This document shows positions 11,382 to 22,328 of a stretch of DNA of 64,000 nt, one piece after another. This stretch comes from Porpolomopsis calyptriformis (Eukaryota > Basidiomycota > Agaricomycetes > Agaricales > Hygrophoraceae): assembly GCA_951640195.1 (NCBI GenBank), contig OX621164.1, forward strand, positions 3,639,098 through 3,703,097. The letters are read 5' to 3'. The position numbers and the translations under genes were made by a program. The notes beneath the pieces were generated by a model. It worked only from the letters and a program-made list of their open reading frames with translations. It was not told where the DNA came from and made no database searches. The stretch's first letter is position 1. The number at the start of each line of letters is the position of its first letter.

Positions 11382-12157
11382 ATAGGAACGGGGCAATGTT
11401 ATCCTGTAACAATCTGTTGAAATGGATCCGTTATGACCCTGGCTGATACTGACCAGTCCGAAGTGGAAGATATTGTCCTCTTGAGACTACCCAAGCCAAA
11501 GTCAGAGAACACAGAGAGAGATCGTTGTCATTGTTACTACATACATTTGCATCTGTGTCTACTTTTTATATGTATGCGACATCAAAGGGGTCAGGGCTTT
11601 GTGATCCTTTGATAGCACGATAGCCGATTGGTTGTTTGAAAAGATAGTTGAGACGGGATTGGGCCAAATACTTCACCAATAAAGGTGCGGAGCCATAAGG
11701 CTTCCTTTGCAGCACGAGTTGCTACATATTTAGCTTTAGGGATCTCTCCGATGGGAAATGGCAGGGCGAATCTGCGTGGGTGACAAAAGCAACAGTTCGA
11801 TATTACTTGCAGCCGCTGCGCAATCCAACAATCTTTCTTCTCAGTAATATCGTGCTATCAAAGGATCACAAAGCGCTTCGCTTTGTAGGTTAGACCCCTT
11901 CGATGTCGTATACATATAAAAAGTAGACACAGATGCAGCAACAATGACAACGATCTCTCTCTGTGTTCTCCGCCTTGGGCTTGGGTCGTCTCAAGAGGAC
12001 GATATCTTCCAATCCAGACTCATCAGTATCAGGCAGGGTCATCATACGCGATCCATTGCAACAGATGGCTACAGGATAACGTCACCACATTCCCATTCAA
12101 CCCGTATCCTGCCCCCTTCCACTACCCTTCCTTCTTCAAAACTTCTTCCTGCCTCGC

Positions 12158-12901
12158 TTACATACCCACCCACGATAGGGATGGCCATGGTACCGATGGT
12201 TCCGGCAGGGTTGGCATGGATGTCACCCTAAGGATGCCCTTGGTGCCAATCAGTGGCATGATATCGTTGACCTCTATCACAAACAGAGGGCCTAAAATGT
12301 GCACAGATTGAAGGGAAGGTCTCGAGGAAAGATATGCGTCGAGGAGGGCCCAATTGACGTTGACGCAGTTATCCAGGTTGGCCCGTGTAAGATCCAGAGT
12401 GAACTTGGTCAAAGCACTCATCAGACATCCAGCAAATATTCTCGAGATATCGATTGTGTCGTAGTGACCCGGCATTTTTAGTCGTAATCCAGAGAGGGTA
12501 ACTTCCCTGAGGTATAAGTTGCGGGAAAAGCTTAACCGCTCGAGTTCTAGGCAGTCATCTTTATGCGGGATTAGTGATAAAGCCCAGACATATAGGAATA
12601 AACTAAAACACTGACATCCGGAGGCATCGAATCCCAACCTGGCGACCCACAGGTTACTCCCGGCCATCTCCAGATGTTCCTGAACCAAATCGCCGCCCCA
12701 CTCCGAAATGGCGGTGAACTCAACAAGGTGGATAGGGTGTCGCGGCTGTGGCAATGGATTGACGATGGCATATTGGGCCAGGGAGGGCAACACAGCGGAG
12801 GAAACATCCCTATTCACTAGGGATAGTGCGAGTAGATCCCTGGGCCTGTCCTGAATGTGGGAGATTATTTTGAACCACAGCTCTAGGGGAAGGAGGATCA
12901 T
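12158..12901 (-). CDS. F-box protein 2 (inverted paralogue)
   Basis: A single exon of 247 residues with the same layout as the gene at 10578: F-box at the very N-terminus (MILLPLELWFKIISHI, LLALSLVNRDVSS), then leucine-rich segments and the shared ISRIFAGC and RPSLQSVHILGPL blocks. It lacks the basic C-terminal tail of its partner. The two genes converge, so read-through transcripts would be complementary over the palindrome arms. It probably acts as an SCF adaptor; the substrate is unknown. Confidence 0.78.
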   Translation of the reverse strand: MILLPLELWFKIISHIQDRPRDLLALSLVNRDVSSAVLPSLAQYAIVNPLPQPRHPIHLVEFTAISEWGGDLVQEHLEMAGSNLWVARLGFDASGCQCFSLFLYVWALSLIPHKDDCLELERLSFSRNLYLREVTLSGLRLKMPGHYDTIDISRIFAGCLMSALTKFTLDLTRANLDNCVNVNWALLDAYLSSRPSLQSVHILGPLFVIEVNDIMPLIGTKGILRVTSMPTLPEPSVPWPSLSWVGM

Positions 12902-13559
12902 GATGGATGGTGGGTGGTGGCTTAGGGAGAAAGTGGAGAATTGGGGTCGAGAAAAAATGAGGGGATTTTATAGTGTGGATGCCACGATTATTGTGGCTTG
13001 TGGCAAACGAGCTCTGCCCACGCTCACTGTCGATTGGCTTGGTTTTCTCGCCCCTTAATTCTCAGACCGCGGTAGGTTCATGTCCTGTCAGCGAACGCTG
13101 CATGCGTCATGCAGTTAGTCAGTGCTACACAGCGCTATGTTACCATTCACCTTCGGTCGGCCTGGTTCTTGCCTCTTAGCTTCACTGCACCACAATGTAT
13201 CACCACCTTTTAACCAAGTACACTCTGTTCGGAACAGAGCGGTTCGGTTCAGAGGAGTACACTGAAACTCTGTTAGACTGCTCTCCAACCTTTGCTTCAA
13301 ACGGAATGCATTTATTTCAGCCAGGCCTCTAAGTGAACGCAAGGGAGAAGGGCAGGTAGAAGAAGGTGGCAGGATCAGGATCGAATGGCGCAGTGTTATT
13401 CCACAGTTGTCCTCTACTTTTTAGCTCAATCTACAGCTCCATCGACTCAATACGGTATATGCAGTGAAGTATAGCAGGCGTAGCTGATAAATCTCGACAA
13501 ACAAACCATACTTGCCCCGATCACTTTAGTGCATCTTGCTAAATCTCTTGATAAAATCC
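12902..13559. other. Intergenic region
   Basis: It holds the promoter side of F-box 2 and of the AT-hook gene. A short perfect hairpin (TCTGTTC-G-GAACAGA near 13227) lies inside. No gene is recognised. Confidence 0.45.
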
Positions 13560-15566
13560 ATGGAGACTGATTTGCATGCTCTCGAAACTAGCTGGTGGCC
13601 TGTTGGAAAGGTCCCGCAGGCCACGGTTCCGCTATCCTCACGATGCTATATCAAAAACACCACCCAGGATGGACTCATGTCAGTCCAAGCGGCCCAACAT
13701 ATTTGTTCTCTCCCGATAAAGTGGAGGCCAATATTCACCGTCATTGACTTGTGCCAGCTTCAGCTGCAATTTCAAAAAGAGGATGGAGGGAGTCATCTTG
13801 GAAAGTTGATGGTATGGTATGACATGCTTAGGACGTATATCATAAAGGAAGCGCAAAGAGAAAAGCCTGCGTCTGGCAGTCTTTGGATTCCTGATGTCGT
13901 TCATCGGTTCTGTGTTCGACTGGAGCTAGGGAAGGCCCACCAGCCCAAAAAACTCAAAGCATTCGAAGCCGAGCTTAGAAGCCATTATTCTTCCAGACAA
14001 CACTGGTGGTATGGTAAGATATCGATATTTTCAAGGCTAGGCTTGAGTAATAAATGCTTGTATACCCAGACCTTTTATCCTGGAAGCAGAGCAAAGAATT
14101 CTACTGGCTTCCCCAAGTCCTAAAATCCGTTGATCCTTTCAGTGACCAATCGAATTGCACCACCTGGCTTGACGGTTTCGAAGCAGACTGCATCTTATTT
14201 GGGTTCACCAATCGTTTGGAGGCTGTCGCGATCTCCTCCGTGGAACTTGAGCGTGTACCTGAGCTTGAACTTGGACCTGGGTATGAACACGAACACGAAT
14301 ATGAACAAGATGATAACGATCAAGGTGAGGGTGAAGGTGAAGGTGTGTGATCCTGATGTCAATTCGATAGCTTGTTAAGTACTTATCATTCAATTAATTT
14401 CATGAGCTCCAAAAAGGAAGCGAGGACGCCCACGCAAGGACAAGCATGTTGAATTATCTAATGATTTCCCCAAAGCACGGATTCTGAGGAGTGGAGAGAG
14501 GGTTGCATCTTGCCCTATGGATTTCTTTCAGACCCTCCCTGCATTAACGGGGGGTGATGTCCCCAGAAAAAAGGCCATGAGAAAGGTACCGACTATGTTA
14601 TTTTTCAATGGCGTCATATTCACCATACACAGAGAATTCAAGCGAATACAAAACCAGAAGCAGAAGCAGGCGTCTCAGCAAAGTCACTACCTGCTTCTCC
14701 TGGCAAGGACTTCCAGGTTTGTTTGTAGTTTTATGTTTGTATTTGAATGATTTGTACAGGTAAGACGCCCTAAGCAGCCCTCATTGGCAAGGCGTATACC
14801 CTCCTCAGCTATACCATCTGTGAATCACCCTCAGCAGGTGGGTCTTATCTTCTTCATACCTAGTCAGAAGCAATGGCGATTTATCCAAGAATTCGTCCAG
14901 AAAAATCGAAATCGAAATCTATCCGAAAGCCTGCTTGTAGGTCTGGATCCAGAAATAGAGGTTGAGAAAAGGAAAAGGGTATAGTATTTTCCCCATCATG
15001 TGCCTCGTGTATGCTTATATGTATGTCTCCTAGGATACGAAGGGGAAGGGGCGCGCTACAGACACCACTCTGGTGGGTATCAGGCTTGCATTCGAGTCAT
15101 TCGGAGTACAAGTCCAGATGGATGGTGACGGTAGCCATCCTTTTTCTTCTAGGTCGTGGATGATGGTCACGATAAGCTAGAACCAGAACCCATCCCACGT
15201 TGGGTGAAATTGCTCCTTCAGCCACTCAGCGGTAATACAGATGACCTCGCAACCCACCTCCTTGATCTATCGGATGCAACGAAAGGATACGACAAGAAAG
15301 GCATATGGGTCGATTTGTCACACTTTGATGTAGACATGGTATGTCTTTCTGTCGAATATGGGGGTATTGCATCCATCCATTTTTCTGACTAGATCAAGAA
15401 TCTGGTGATGGAGTGGAAAAAGCGACAAGACTTGGCAAATTTCACTATGTTTGAGGACAACGACGAGTTGGTTTTCATGAAGAGAACGTTCAAAGGCATA
15501 CACGCCCTCATTGCCAAAGGTGCCATGCACAACTTTCATAAGTATGTTGAGGAAATGATGAAATGA
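13560..15566 (+). CDS. AT-hook protein with divergent HSFGHS-like N-terminus
   Basis: A multi-exon gene starting at ATG 13560. Exon 1 is 13560-14013 and ends in the same phase-1 position after a Tyr codon as the other family members. Exon 2 is 14070-14324 and exon 3 starts at 14407. Later exons follow, ending with 15156-15338 and 15392-15566. Residues 1-150 resemble the shared domain (IDLCQL, MLRTYIIKEA, then a VHRFCVRLELG segment in place of PWAVR-HSFGHS). A Glu/His/Tyr repeat follows, then an AT-hook (KRGRPRKD, about 14415-14440) that binds the minor groove of AT-rich DNA. The C-terminus has no known domain. Internal exon borders between 14580 and 15150 are less certain. Copies 1 and 2 differ at Q/R (14148) and T/A (15237). 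Confidence 0.68.
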
Positions 15567-15700
15567 AGACAAGGTTGCGATGCACAAATGAATAGAATGG
15601 CTGAATGAACGAATGCTGAACGAATGCTGAATGCTATTACAGCTAATAAAGCTACCCCATCTTCAGACAAAAACCAGGTGAATAGTACAGTGAGTGTATA

Positions 15701-17308
15701 TTAAGATTCCTTGCGATCGCCAATCCTAAGCTTCCCAGAAACCAGCTCCATGATCATCATATTCCGAAAATCAGCAACATCAGCCTCTTCCAAAACTGAA
15801 GGTATAGCCATACCGTTGACCAGCCACTTGAGATATTGACAGGTATACACCCCGCAATCTGTGGACCCTTTTTGTTGCGGCACAGACATATCTGTTTCGC
15901 AATTCCACCCAGAGAGATTATAATTCACCTCAGTGGTGAGATAATCGCTGACAGCCTTTTTCGACACCTGTCAGCATTTAATCAGGAACTCTGTGGCTTG
16001 AAAATCTCACTTTAATAATGCCTGCCCGGGTCTTCGCATTTCCGCATGCAGTCATACTATCATAGAACTCCCAGCGTCGATCCGTGAAGTTCATCCTCAG
16101 CAGCAGCCAGTGATTTTGGTTTTGGTTTACGGGGATATAAAGGGACTTCAAGGTTTCCAACGTCTCGTTGATGGAGGACAAAGCAGCTGCATACCATCCA
16201 CGTTTGACCTTTTGGCCATTCTTGGTAACCTGTCAGATCGATGGAAGGAAGGAAACGTTTGGGAAAAGGGCTTACCAACTCTGCAGAGAGCAACCTTGTT
16301 GCGCCACCATAATCCTTGTGGTCTAGGTTTGATACCTGAGGCCAGAAATATGTCGATATCAGTTTTACTTCTTTATCCTTATTCTGAGCCCGACAGAGAT
16401 CGATGTATGAGCCTAGGATAGAGTCATCCAATTCGGCGCCTGGGTTAAGCTTTTGTAGAGCTTTGTGGTCAACGAGGGAGGTGGAGCGTGGGCATACCAA
16501 GGATGGGTCTGCAAGCAGACGTATCCAAGGCATCGTGGAATGCTCTTCCTTGGAGAAAAAGGCATAGATCGGGGTGTCGACAAATTTCAATGGTTTGTTT
16601 GCCTCTTTTACACCAAATAGTTAGTCTTCAACAAGCAGAGAAAACGCAATGTCTTACCAGCTGCAATAGTACTGCTTGGGCATGCTCGCAAAAACACATG
16701 GAATTGCCAGGCGTAAAGTCTTGTCTTTTTCTCTGGGAAGCCTAGGTGGTCTTTTGAAATTTCTAGCCACCTGGGCAGATAAAGCTGGACACTGGGGGTT
16801 TTTAAAGCCCTTTCCCACTCTGCGTGTCAATTAAAATTAAAATCGAAGCGTGAATAAATATCTCATTACACTCACCGTCCAGAGAGGGTGCAGGCATGCC
16901 TTCATCCTTCCAGGCACCATATCTCTTAATGAGTTCCATAAAGTCATTGCGGCCCTCTGGGATATGGGTGCATCCACAGAATGTTCGCCATAGCCATGGG
17001 GTGAGGACTTCAGGCGAGCGCAAATTATGCCCCTTCACCCCCTTGAAGTAGTCCTCTATGGCAGCACGCAACCGAGTGTGGTAGTTGTAGTTATGGCTGT
17101 ACTGGCCAGTAGCACTTGTATGCCAATACATGTAGTGCGCATCAAAGAGCGCAAGCTCGAATGCTGGGAGGCCATCATCATGCAATTCGCAGCATATCGT
17201 GCCTATCCAGATGAAATTACGTCCAAAGGTCCATTTAGTGAACTTGCTAACGGGGGGGGTTGTCGACTGATTCCAGAGGCTTTCATCGTTGGCGAAAACT
17301 TCAGCCAT
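15701..17308 (-). CDS. HSFGHS-Ulp1 fusion: C48 SUMO-protease-like enzyme
   Basis: Exons 17308-16876, 16819-16658, 16604-16276, 16229-16011 and 15967-15701 sum to 1410 bases, 469 residues in frame. Residues 1-145 are a divergent member of the shared domain with the family phase-1 intron and conserved Trp just after it. The C-terminal half is a Ulp1/C48 cysteine protease with triad His348 (NQNHW), Asp365 (FYDSM) and Cys419 (STDCGVY), and Gln412/413 for the oxyanion hole. These enzymes remove SUMO or related modifiers from proteins. It is convergent with the AT-hook gene (135 bases apart) and divergent from the PHD gene. In copy 2 exon 1 is deleted. Confidence 0.85.
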
Positions 17309-17491
17309 TCCTTAATTCCAGCTTAAGTTGATTCGCGTACACTAACGGAACCCACACATAAACACTCACCTCACAAAGCGACTCTATGTGAGGCTTCGGG
17401 GTTTCCTAGAAATCCTTATAGGACTAGCCACCAGTTCACTTTACTTCACTTCTTGCAGCCTTCGTTTGCCTGTCGATTAAATCAAATCACG

Positions 17492-17650
17492 ACACAACTC
17501 ATGAAACTCACTGCGTGAGCCAAAGCCCTGGGACAACCCACTTATAAGGCTGCGAACAAAGTTGCAGAGTTGGTTGTGTATAGTAATATAGAACTAACTA
17601 GTGCATCTTAGCGCATACATTTGCTGAATTCAAAAAAAAAAAAAAAAAAA
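17492..17650 (+). mobile_element. 5'-truncated LINE insertion A
   Basis: About 140 bases of LINE 3' sequence end in a 19-base poly(A). The body (CTCACTGCG, CCAAAGCCC, GCATCTTAGCGCATAC, TTTGCTGAA) matches the 3' end of element B at 21355-22239. A 10-13 base target duplication (TCAAATCACG) flanks it at 17482-17491 and 17651-17660. This is a typical dead-on-arrival copy made by target-primed reverse transcription. Confidence 0.85.
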
Positions 17651-17655
17651 TCAAA

Positions 17656-17663
17656 TCACGTGA
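17656..17663. promoter_or_regulatory. TCACGTGA box at LINE A target, upstream of PHD gene
   Basis: The sequence TCACGTGAGTCT immediately follows the LINE poly(A). The same 12 bases follow LINE B before the TET gene. The palindrome spans the right target duplication and the undisturbed flank, so it existed before insertion. Confidence 0.45.
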
Positions 17664-17717
17664 GTCTCTTTTTCCTTAGCGCCGTTACAACAGACTTTTC
17701 ATACACGATTAGCTGCA

Positions 17718-20700
17718 ATGCCCCATACACAATCAGCGACTAGCAACTTTCATGGGGATGATTACTCTGATAGTGATTCCTCCCAAGGCAACCCACCCTC
17801 TCCGATGAATATCTCCCCGACCCAAGGCCACACAACCAATCAACCTTCACCACGCTATACCCCTGAACCCAATGAAGGTGGTTGGAATCCCAACGATTTC
17901 CTGAACATCTCACCTTCTCCCAAAATTTCTGCACGCGGCATAGAGTATGAACAAACAAACAAACATATCTTTATGTCTCTTTATTAACATATCATCACCA
18001 ACTAGCACGCAGCCAAATGCCCTCATCCACCAACCACCCCTTACCCAAGCCACCCAGCCTCCTTCCGATCCTGGCCAAGAGCGCCAAGTAGGTGAACAGA
18101 CCCACCAGTCGGCTCCATCTCCATCTACCTCCACATCTCGGCCCATCGATCTCACGAAAGACAAGGCCGACTCACACAGGTATGTATTGGATCTGATCTG
18201 TGGCATAGCATAATGACCCACATTCTGTGGTAGTCTAGAGCCATTGTTGGCAGCATTGGAACAGGTGCAAGTCGGAAACAAACTAACGCTCGCAACATTT
18301 GAAAATACCGGCAACCAAGCCACCGCCCCAGCCCAGCCCATTCCTGCATCCAAACCCACCGCCCCTGCCAAACCCGCCGCCCGAGCCCAAACCACCGCCC
18401 CAGCTAAAACCGCCGCCCGAGCCCAAACCACCGCCCCAGCTAAAACCGCCGCCACCGCCAACCCTGCTGCCCCAGCCAAATCCGCCACTGTCAACCCCAC
18501 TGCCCCTGCCAAATCCACCGCCCCTGCCAAACCCGCCGCCCCAGCCCAAACCACTGCCCCAGCCAAACCCGCCGCCACCGCCAACCCTGCTGCCCCAGCC
18601 AAATCCGCCCCCCCAGCCAAATCCGCCCCCCCAGCTAAATCCGCCCCCCCAGCCAAATCCACCGCCCCTGCGACACCTGCCGCCCCAGCCAAGGATACAG
18701 CTAATCAACCTGCTGCTGTGATGCGCGGCAGTATAGCAGAGAACCAGCCCGAGTTCAATTTCGACCTCGGTGACTTGGCAAACATTCCATGTACATCATC
18801 CTACATTGTTTCTTTGATGAACAGTTGTTGACATTACACACTCTTTTTAAACAAAGCAACCAGCTCGAGCGGAGGCAAGCCAACATCACCTCCACTTCAG
18901 GATGAAAACTTCGGCATTGATCCGATGCTCACAGCATCATCTTCAATCAACAACCATCCGTTGCCTGCATCCTCCCCCTCCCTGGATCCACCATCTCAAC
19001 CCAATGCGAAGCATGTGGGTGCAGAGAGGAGGAGTTCGTCAAGTGGAGCGACGAAAAAACAGACTTCCAACCGTGTGCCCGAGAAGAGGAAGAGGAAGGC
19101 TGCTGCAGGTGGCCGTGCAGTGAAGCGACGGCGCTATGGGTTTCACACGTCAACCTGCATCACGGATGCACTGCCAGGAAACCCTGGCGAAGACTTTCTC
19201 CATTCATTGGAGAACATGGATAAACTGACGTCGGAAACGGCATCATCATCTCAAGATGATGATGAAGCACAAGGCAAGGGGTCGGCAAAGATGGTAAGAA
19301 GATGGGAGGAAAAATAATTTATTACGAGTCCCGCTAATATGCTGCATGTTTTGGATAGTTTTGCCAATATTGTAGTGATGGTGGGTCATTTGTGGTATGC
19401 AGTGAACCAGGGTGTGGTGTCATGCTGTGTGTTTCCTCGGACTCGACTGCGTGTGTCCAGTGGGATGTTCCTGAGGGAACTCCATGGTACTGCCTGAGGC
19501 ATTGTCGCCTCAAAAAAATACTTCCCAAGGTTTGGATCTACTTCATGCAAGACAACACCACTGATTTTCCTTCTTCAGTATACAATCAACTCACGAATAA
19601 AATCATTCTTCCACGGGGGGAGGGTTATAACCCCCCTCCTCTACATCCACATATACACATGTGAGGCAAGAATGGTCAAAGAGACACTAACCGCCCCGAA
19701 TATCGCAGGGCGATTGAAAGACTTTTACAAGCACGAGCAGGATGACCAGGTGAGGGACGTTTCCTCGAATGACCGAGTGATTTAGGCTTATGGTATTCTA
19801 TAAACAGCTCCAGACTATATACGTTTACTTGAATAATGGACGCACTCTCAAAGCATTGCGCTCACAAGCGGTGGAGTGGATAAAGCGATTCCCGAACTCA
19901 GCAGTCCTTGTCGTCCTTGAAGGCCATACTACAGTTCAAACGGGGGAGTTAGTCTACGCATTCCCAGGGGCCAAAACCAACCGCCACGCCCACATCACCG
20001 AAGTAAGTAGTTGTTGGAGGACTTCATAAGAAGATGCTATCGTCGAACTGGAACTGAACCGGAACCGGTTTCCCCAGATTCTACGCGCTACTATGCAGGA
20101 TGCATACGATCCCGTGTTTATGCAGAACCCATCAATCAAGGGCTTGATTGCCCTGTGCTGTGGGCACACATTTCACCACGAGGGAAGTCTACAGTCGTGG
20201 AAGTCCCTGGTTGAAAGGTATGCAGGATTTCCCTCTTCCCCTTCCCCTTTGCGACTTCTGCCCAACAATCAATAAACCGTTTTATCCCTCCTTCTAGTAA
20301 TATCTTCACTTGGGTCATTGGATTCTCCGCAAAGGTGTTATCGCCTATCAAAGTCACATCTGCATTGCCGTTATTCGTTGAGCTGGCATTCCTTCAGCAA
20401 GAGAAGAACATGCAGGATGTGGAGGAAGCGCTGCATCGGTCATTTGACCGAGTAGACATCCTCTCACACACACCCGTCCTGCTCATTCGTGCATGGAAGG
20501 GATCGGAATCGGAATCAGGAGGTGACATTTCCGTCACGCAATTCGCGCTCTCCAACGAGGACTGCCCATGGGGATTGGATCCTCCGGCATGTCCGACATG
20601 TGGTGTGGGCTGTTTTGTAACGTCAAGCATGCTTGATAAGAAGGGCGATTGGTGCCGCCTTTCATGTGGATTCTGCAAGTCGCGTGTGCAGAAGGTTCGT

Positions 20701-20850
20701 CGACCTAACTTTGTACAGGACTGTGACAAAAAGCACTTGCGGCCATACAAGTACTGTATTTTGCTGTTCCCTGTGCCACCTGACGCCTGGGCACACGCTA
20801 AGTGGAAGGAAGGTGGAAGGAAGAAGGTGGGCGAAACCCAATCAACATGA
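17718..20850 (+). CDS. PHD-finger protein with Ala/Pro/Lys-rich tail region
   Basis: A multi-exon gene starting at ATG 17718. An N-terminal Ser/Pro-rich segment is followed by PIDLTKD (about 18146-18166), which looks like a SUMO-interacting motif. Then comes a long Ala/Pro/Lys/Thr repeat (18310-18700) like a linker-histone tail, and a basic KRKRK/KRRR nuclear signal. Next is a PHD-type finger (19361-19530) with CQYC, a CSEPGC pair, further Cys and WYCLRHC. Downstream exons encode a conserved-looking region (TIYVYLNNGRTLKALR; CCGHTFHH; a second Cys-rich CPTCGVGC) that I cannot name. The end may be 20850 or, with one more intron, 20965. It is probably a chromatin reader. The gene is absent from copy 2. 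Confidence 0.65.
18310..18700 (+). repeat. Coding minisatellite (Ala/Pro/Lys-rich)
   Basis: C-rich short repeats built on CCCGCCGCCCCAGCCAAA-type units inside the PHD gene. Frames on both strands are open over this stretch, so apparent Pro-rich and Gly/Trp-rich open frames are artefacts. Only the frame continuous with the PHD exons is supported. Confidence 0.75.
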
Positions 20851-21340
20851 GTGGTGTGGACCTGCCCATGTATACGACTATATTGTACCACATCTTCCTT
20901 TGATACAAGTTGCCTCCTGAGCATGGGGCAGTGTTCGATAGTATCCTCTGTGTGATCAACAGATAAGACCTTCCTTTGTTGCAAGTCTGAGCATCATCTT
21001 TTACAAGCTTCTTCCAAGTTCAGTGTGGCAGAGGCCAGCATTTATTGGTCAAAATCTAGTATTTATATATCGGTGGTATGTTGTTCGCAATACAGTATTA
21101 GGCCCTGCCTATTCGCCCACACCCATCCTCATTCCCGCCGTTGACTCTGATCCTCGCCTTGCCTGCTCCTTCTCAATCTTTCTCCCCTCCCGTCATGTAT
21201 TTGGATAGTATTCTCGGCTACTGCAGCTTAGTAGGCCAAGTCATTGATACTGATTAACTGAACTGGAACTGAACTGTGACTGGAGGCAAAGAAAGAAGGG
21301 AACGTTAATCGAAACATTCCTTTCTACAGCCTTTCTACAG
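20851..21340. other. Intergenic region upstream of LINE B
   Basis: It contains the possible last exon of the PHD gene (to 20965) and spacer sequence. No separate gene is recognised. Confidence 0.4.
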
Positions 21341-21354
21341 AAATGTGTGTCACG

Positions 21355-22239
21355 TTGCCCTGGAGTCATTCACTGGGCCGTAGCCAACTAGGGAGAAAAT
21401 CCCTGGTTGGGCTCGAGAGGTCAAAATCCATCGCCGGTGGGTCTCTGAGAAAGGCAGAGCGTACCCATCCATGTTGTTACCACGTCGGTGCAGTGGTTAG
21501 TGTCCGTGTGTGTGTGCAGCTGGGTGTGATCCCCACCTGTACCCTTTAGGGAGGTCGTAATGACCAACTCTGCTATTGGACTGTACCTAGCTGGGAGGTC
21601 TTTGGACCGCTGGTTTCTTTGCCACACCAATTAGGGAGACTTATGTCGACCTGGTCCAGGTAGTACACCTATAGGGGAGATGCTACATCGCTGAGGGCCA
21701 CACACGTCAAGAAGCATTGCCTTACTGCACTCAGGGTGCCCACAAGGGACCCTTTAGACGGGTTACAAACGCGAGAACACATAATACAAGAGTGCCCGCA
21801 ATACGACGAACACCAAAACCTCCTCCGGAAAGCATCAAGAAATATCTCACTGCCAGAGATCGTTCATACTCAAACCTGGAGCGTTCACCAAGACAGGCAG
21901 ACCCTATGCCAAACCCAAATCCCCCACGTTCGATGAAGAACCCACAGTCCCAGTCCAACAGGATGACGACACAACCGAGGGCAACCTAGCCCAGGAAGGC
22001 CAACCTATGGCCACACCCCCAAATGCCGAAAACGGTGCAACTCCAGCACAATAAGAAAACACCCAACTCAACCCACAAATCACGAGACTCACTGCGTCAC
22101 CCAAAGCCCCAGGGATTGACCCCCTCATATGTATATAAACAAAGTAGCAGGGCTGGTCATAGATAACCAGCCACCACGTCTTAGCACGTACGCTTGCTTG
22201 TTGCGGTATATAAATGCTGAAATCAAAAAAAAAAAAAAA
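21355..22239 (+). mobile_element. LINE-related insertion B (internally deleted)
   Basis: An 885-base insertion flanked by a 14-15 base target duplication (AAATGTGTGTCACG at 21341-21354 and 22240-22253) and ending in poly(A). Bases about 21700-21940 encode the end of a LINE ORF2 (TREHIIQECPQYDEHQNLL), common in agaricomycete non-LTR elements. The 5' third is non-coding with GTGCAGTGGTTAGTGT and GTGTGATCCCCACC segments loosely like pol III A and B boxes. Most of ORF2 is missing, so it is either an internally deleted LINE or a SINE-like hybrid using a LINE tail. Confidence 0.8.
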
Positions 22240-22248
22240 AAATGTGTG

Positions 22249-22256
22249 TCACGTGA
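22249..22256. promoter_or_regulatory. TCACGTGA box at LINE B target, upstream of TET gene
   Basis: TCACGTGAGTCT is identical over 12 bases to the sequence after LINE A. It lies roughly 75-110 bases before the first recognisable TET-gene exon. GTGAGT within it could also act as a splice donor, so its role is not settled. Confidence 0.4.
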
Positions 22257-22328
22257 GTCTAAGTTGAAGCCCACTGTGAGTTGCAAAGTCGTCAAGTACT
22301 ACCCATTCTTAAAGTGAAATGCCTGTGA

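Larger units (their letters stand above)
10578..12901. repeat. Imperfect 2.3 kb palindrome carrying two F-box paralogues
   Basis: The left arm, about 10578-11628, matches the reverse complement of about 11845-12901, with a spacer near 215 bases. The match includes both F-box genes and their 3' flanks. Flank matches are strongest near the centre, for example CTACTTTTTATATGTAT and the GATCCTTTGATAGCACGATA block. Arms differ at many sites, so the inversion is older than the array copies. Confidence 0.8.
17309..17717. promoter_or_regulatory. Divergent intergenic region between SUMO protease and PHD gene
   Basis: A 409-base spacer between two divergent starts. It has been lengthened by a LINE insertion at 17492-17650, and it carries TCACGTGA 55 bases before the PHD gene start. 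Confidence 0.5.

Noticed and set aside
18283..18721. Pro-rich and Gly/Trp-rich proteins overlapping the PHD gene
   Set aside because: All frames are open in this C-rich repeat; only the frame continuous with flanking PHD exons is supported.
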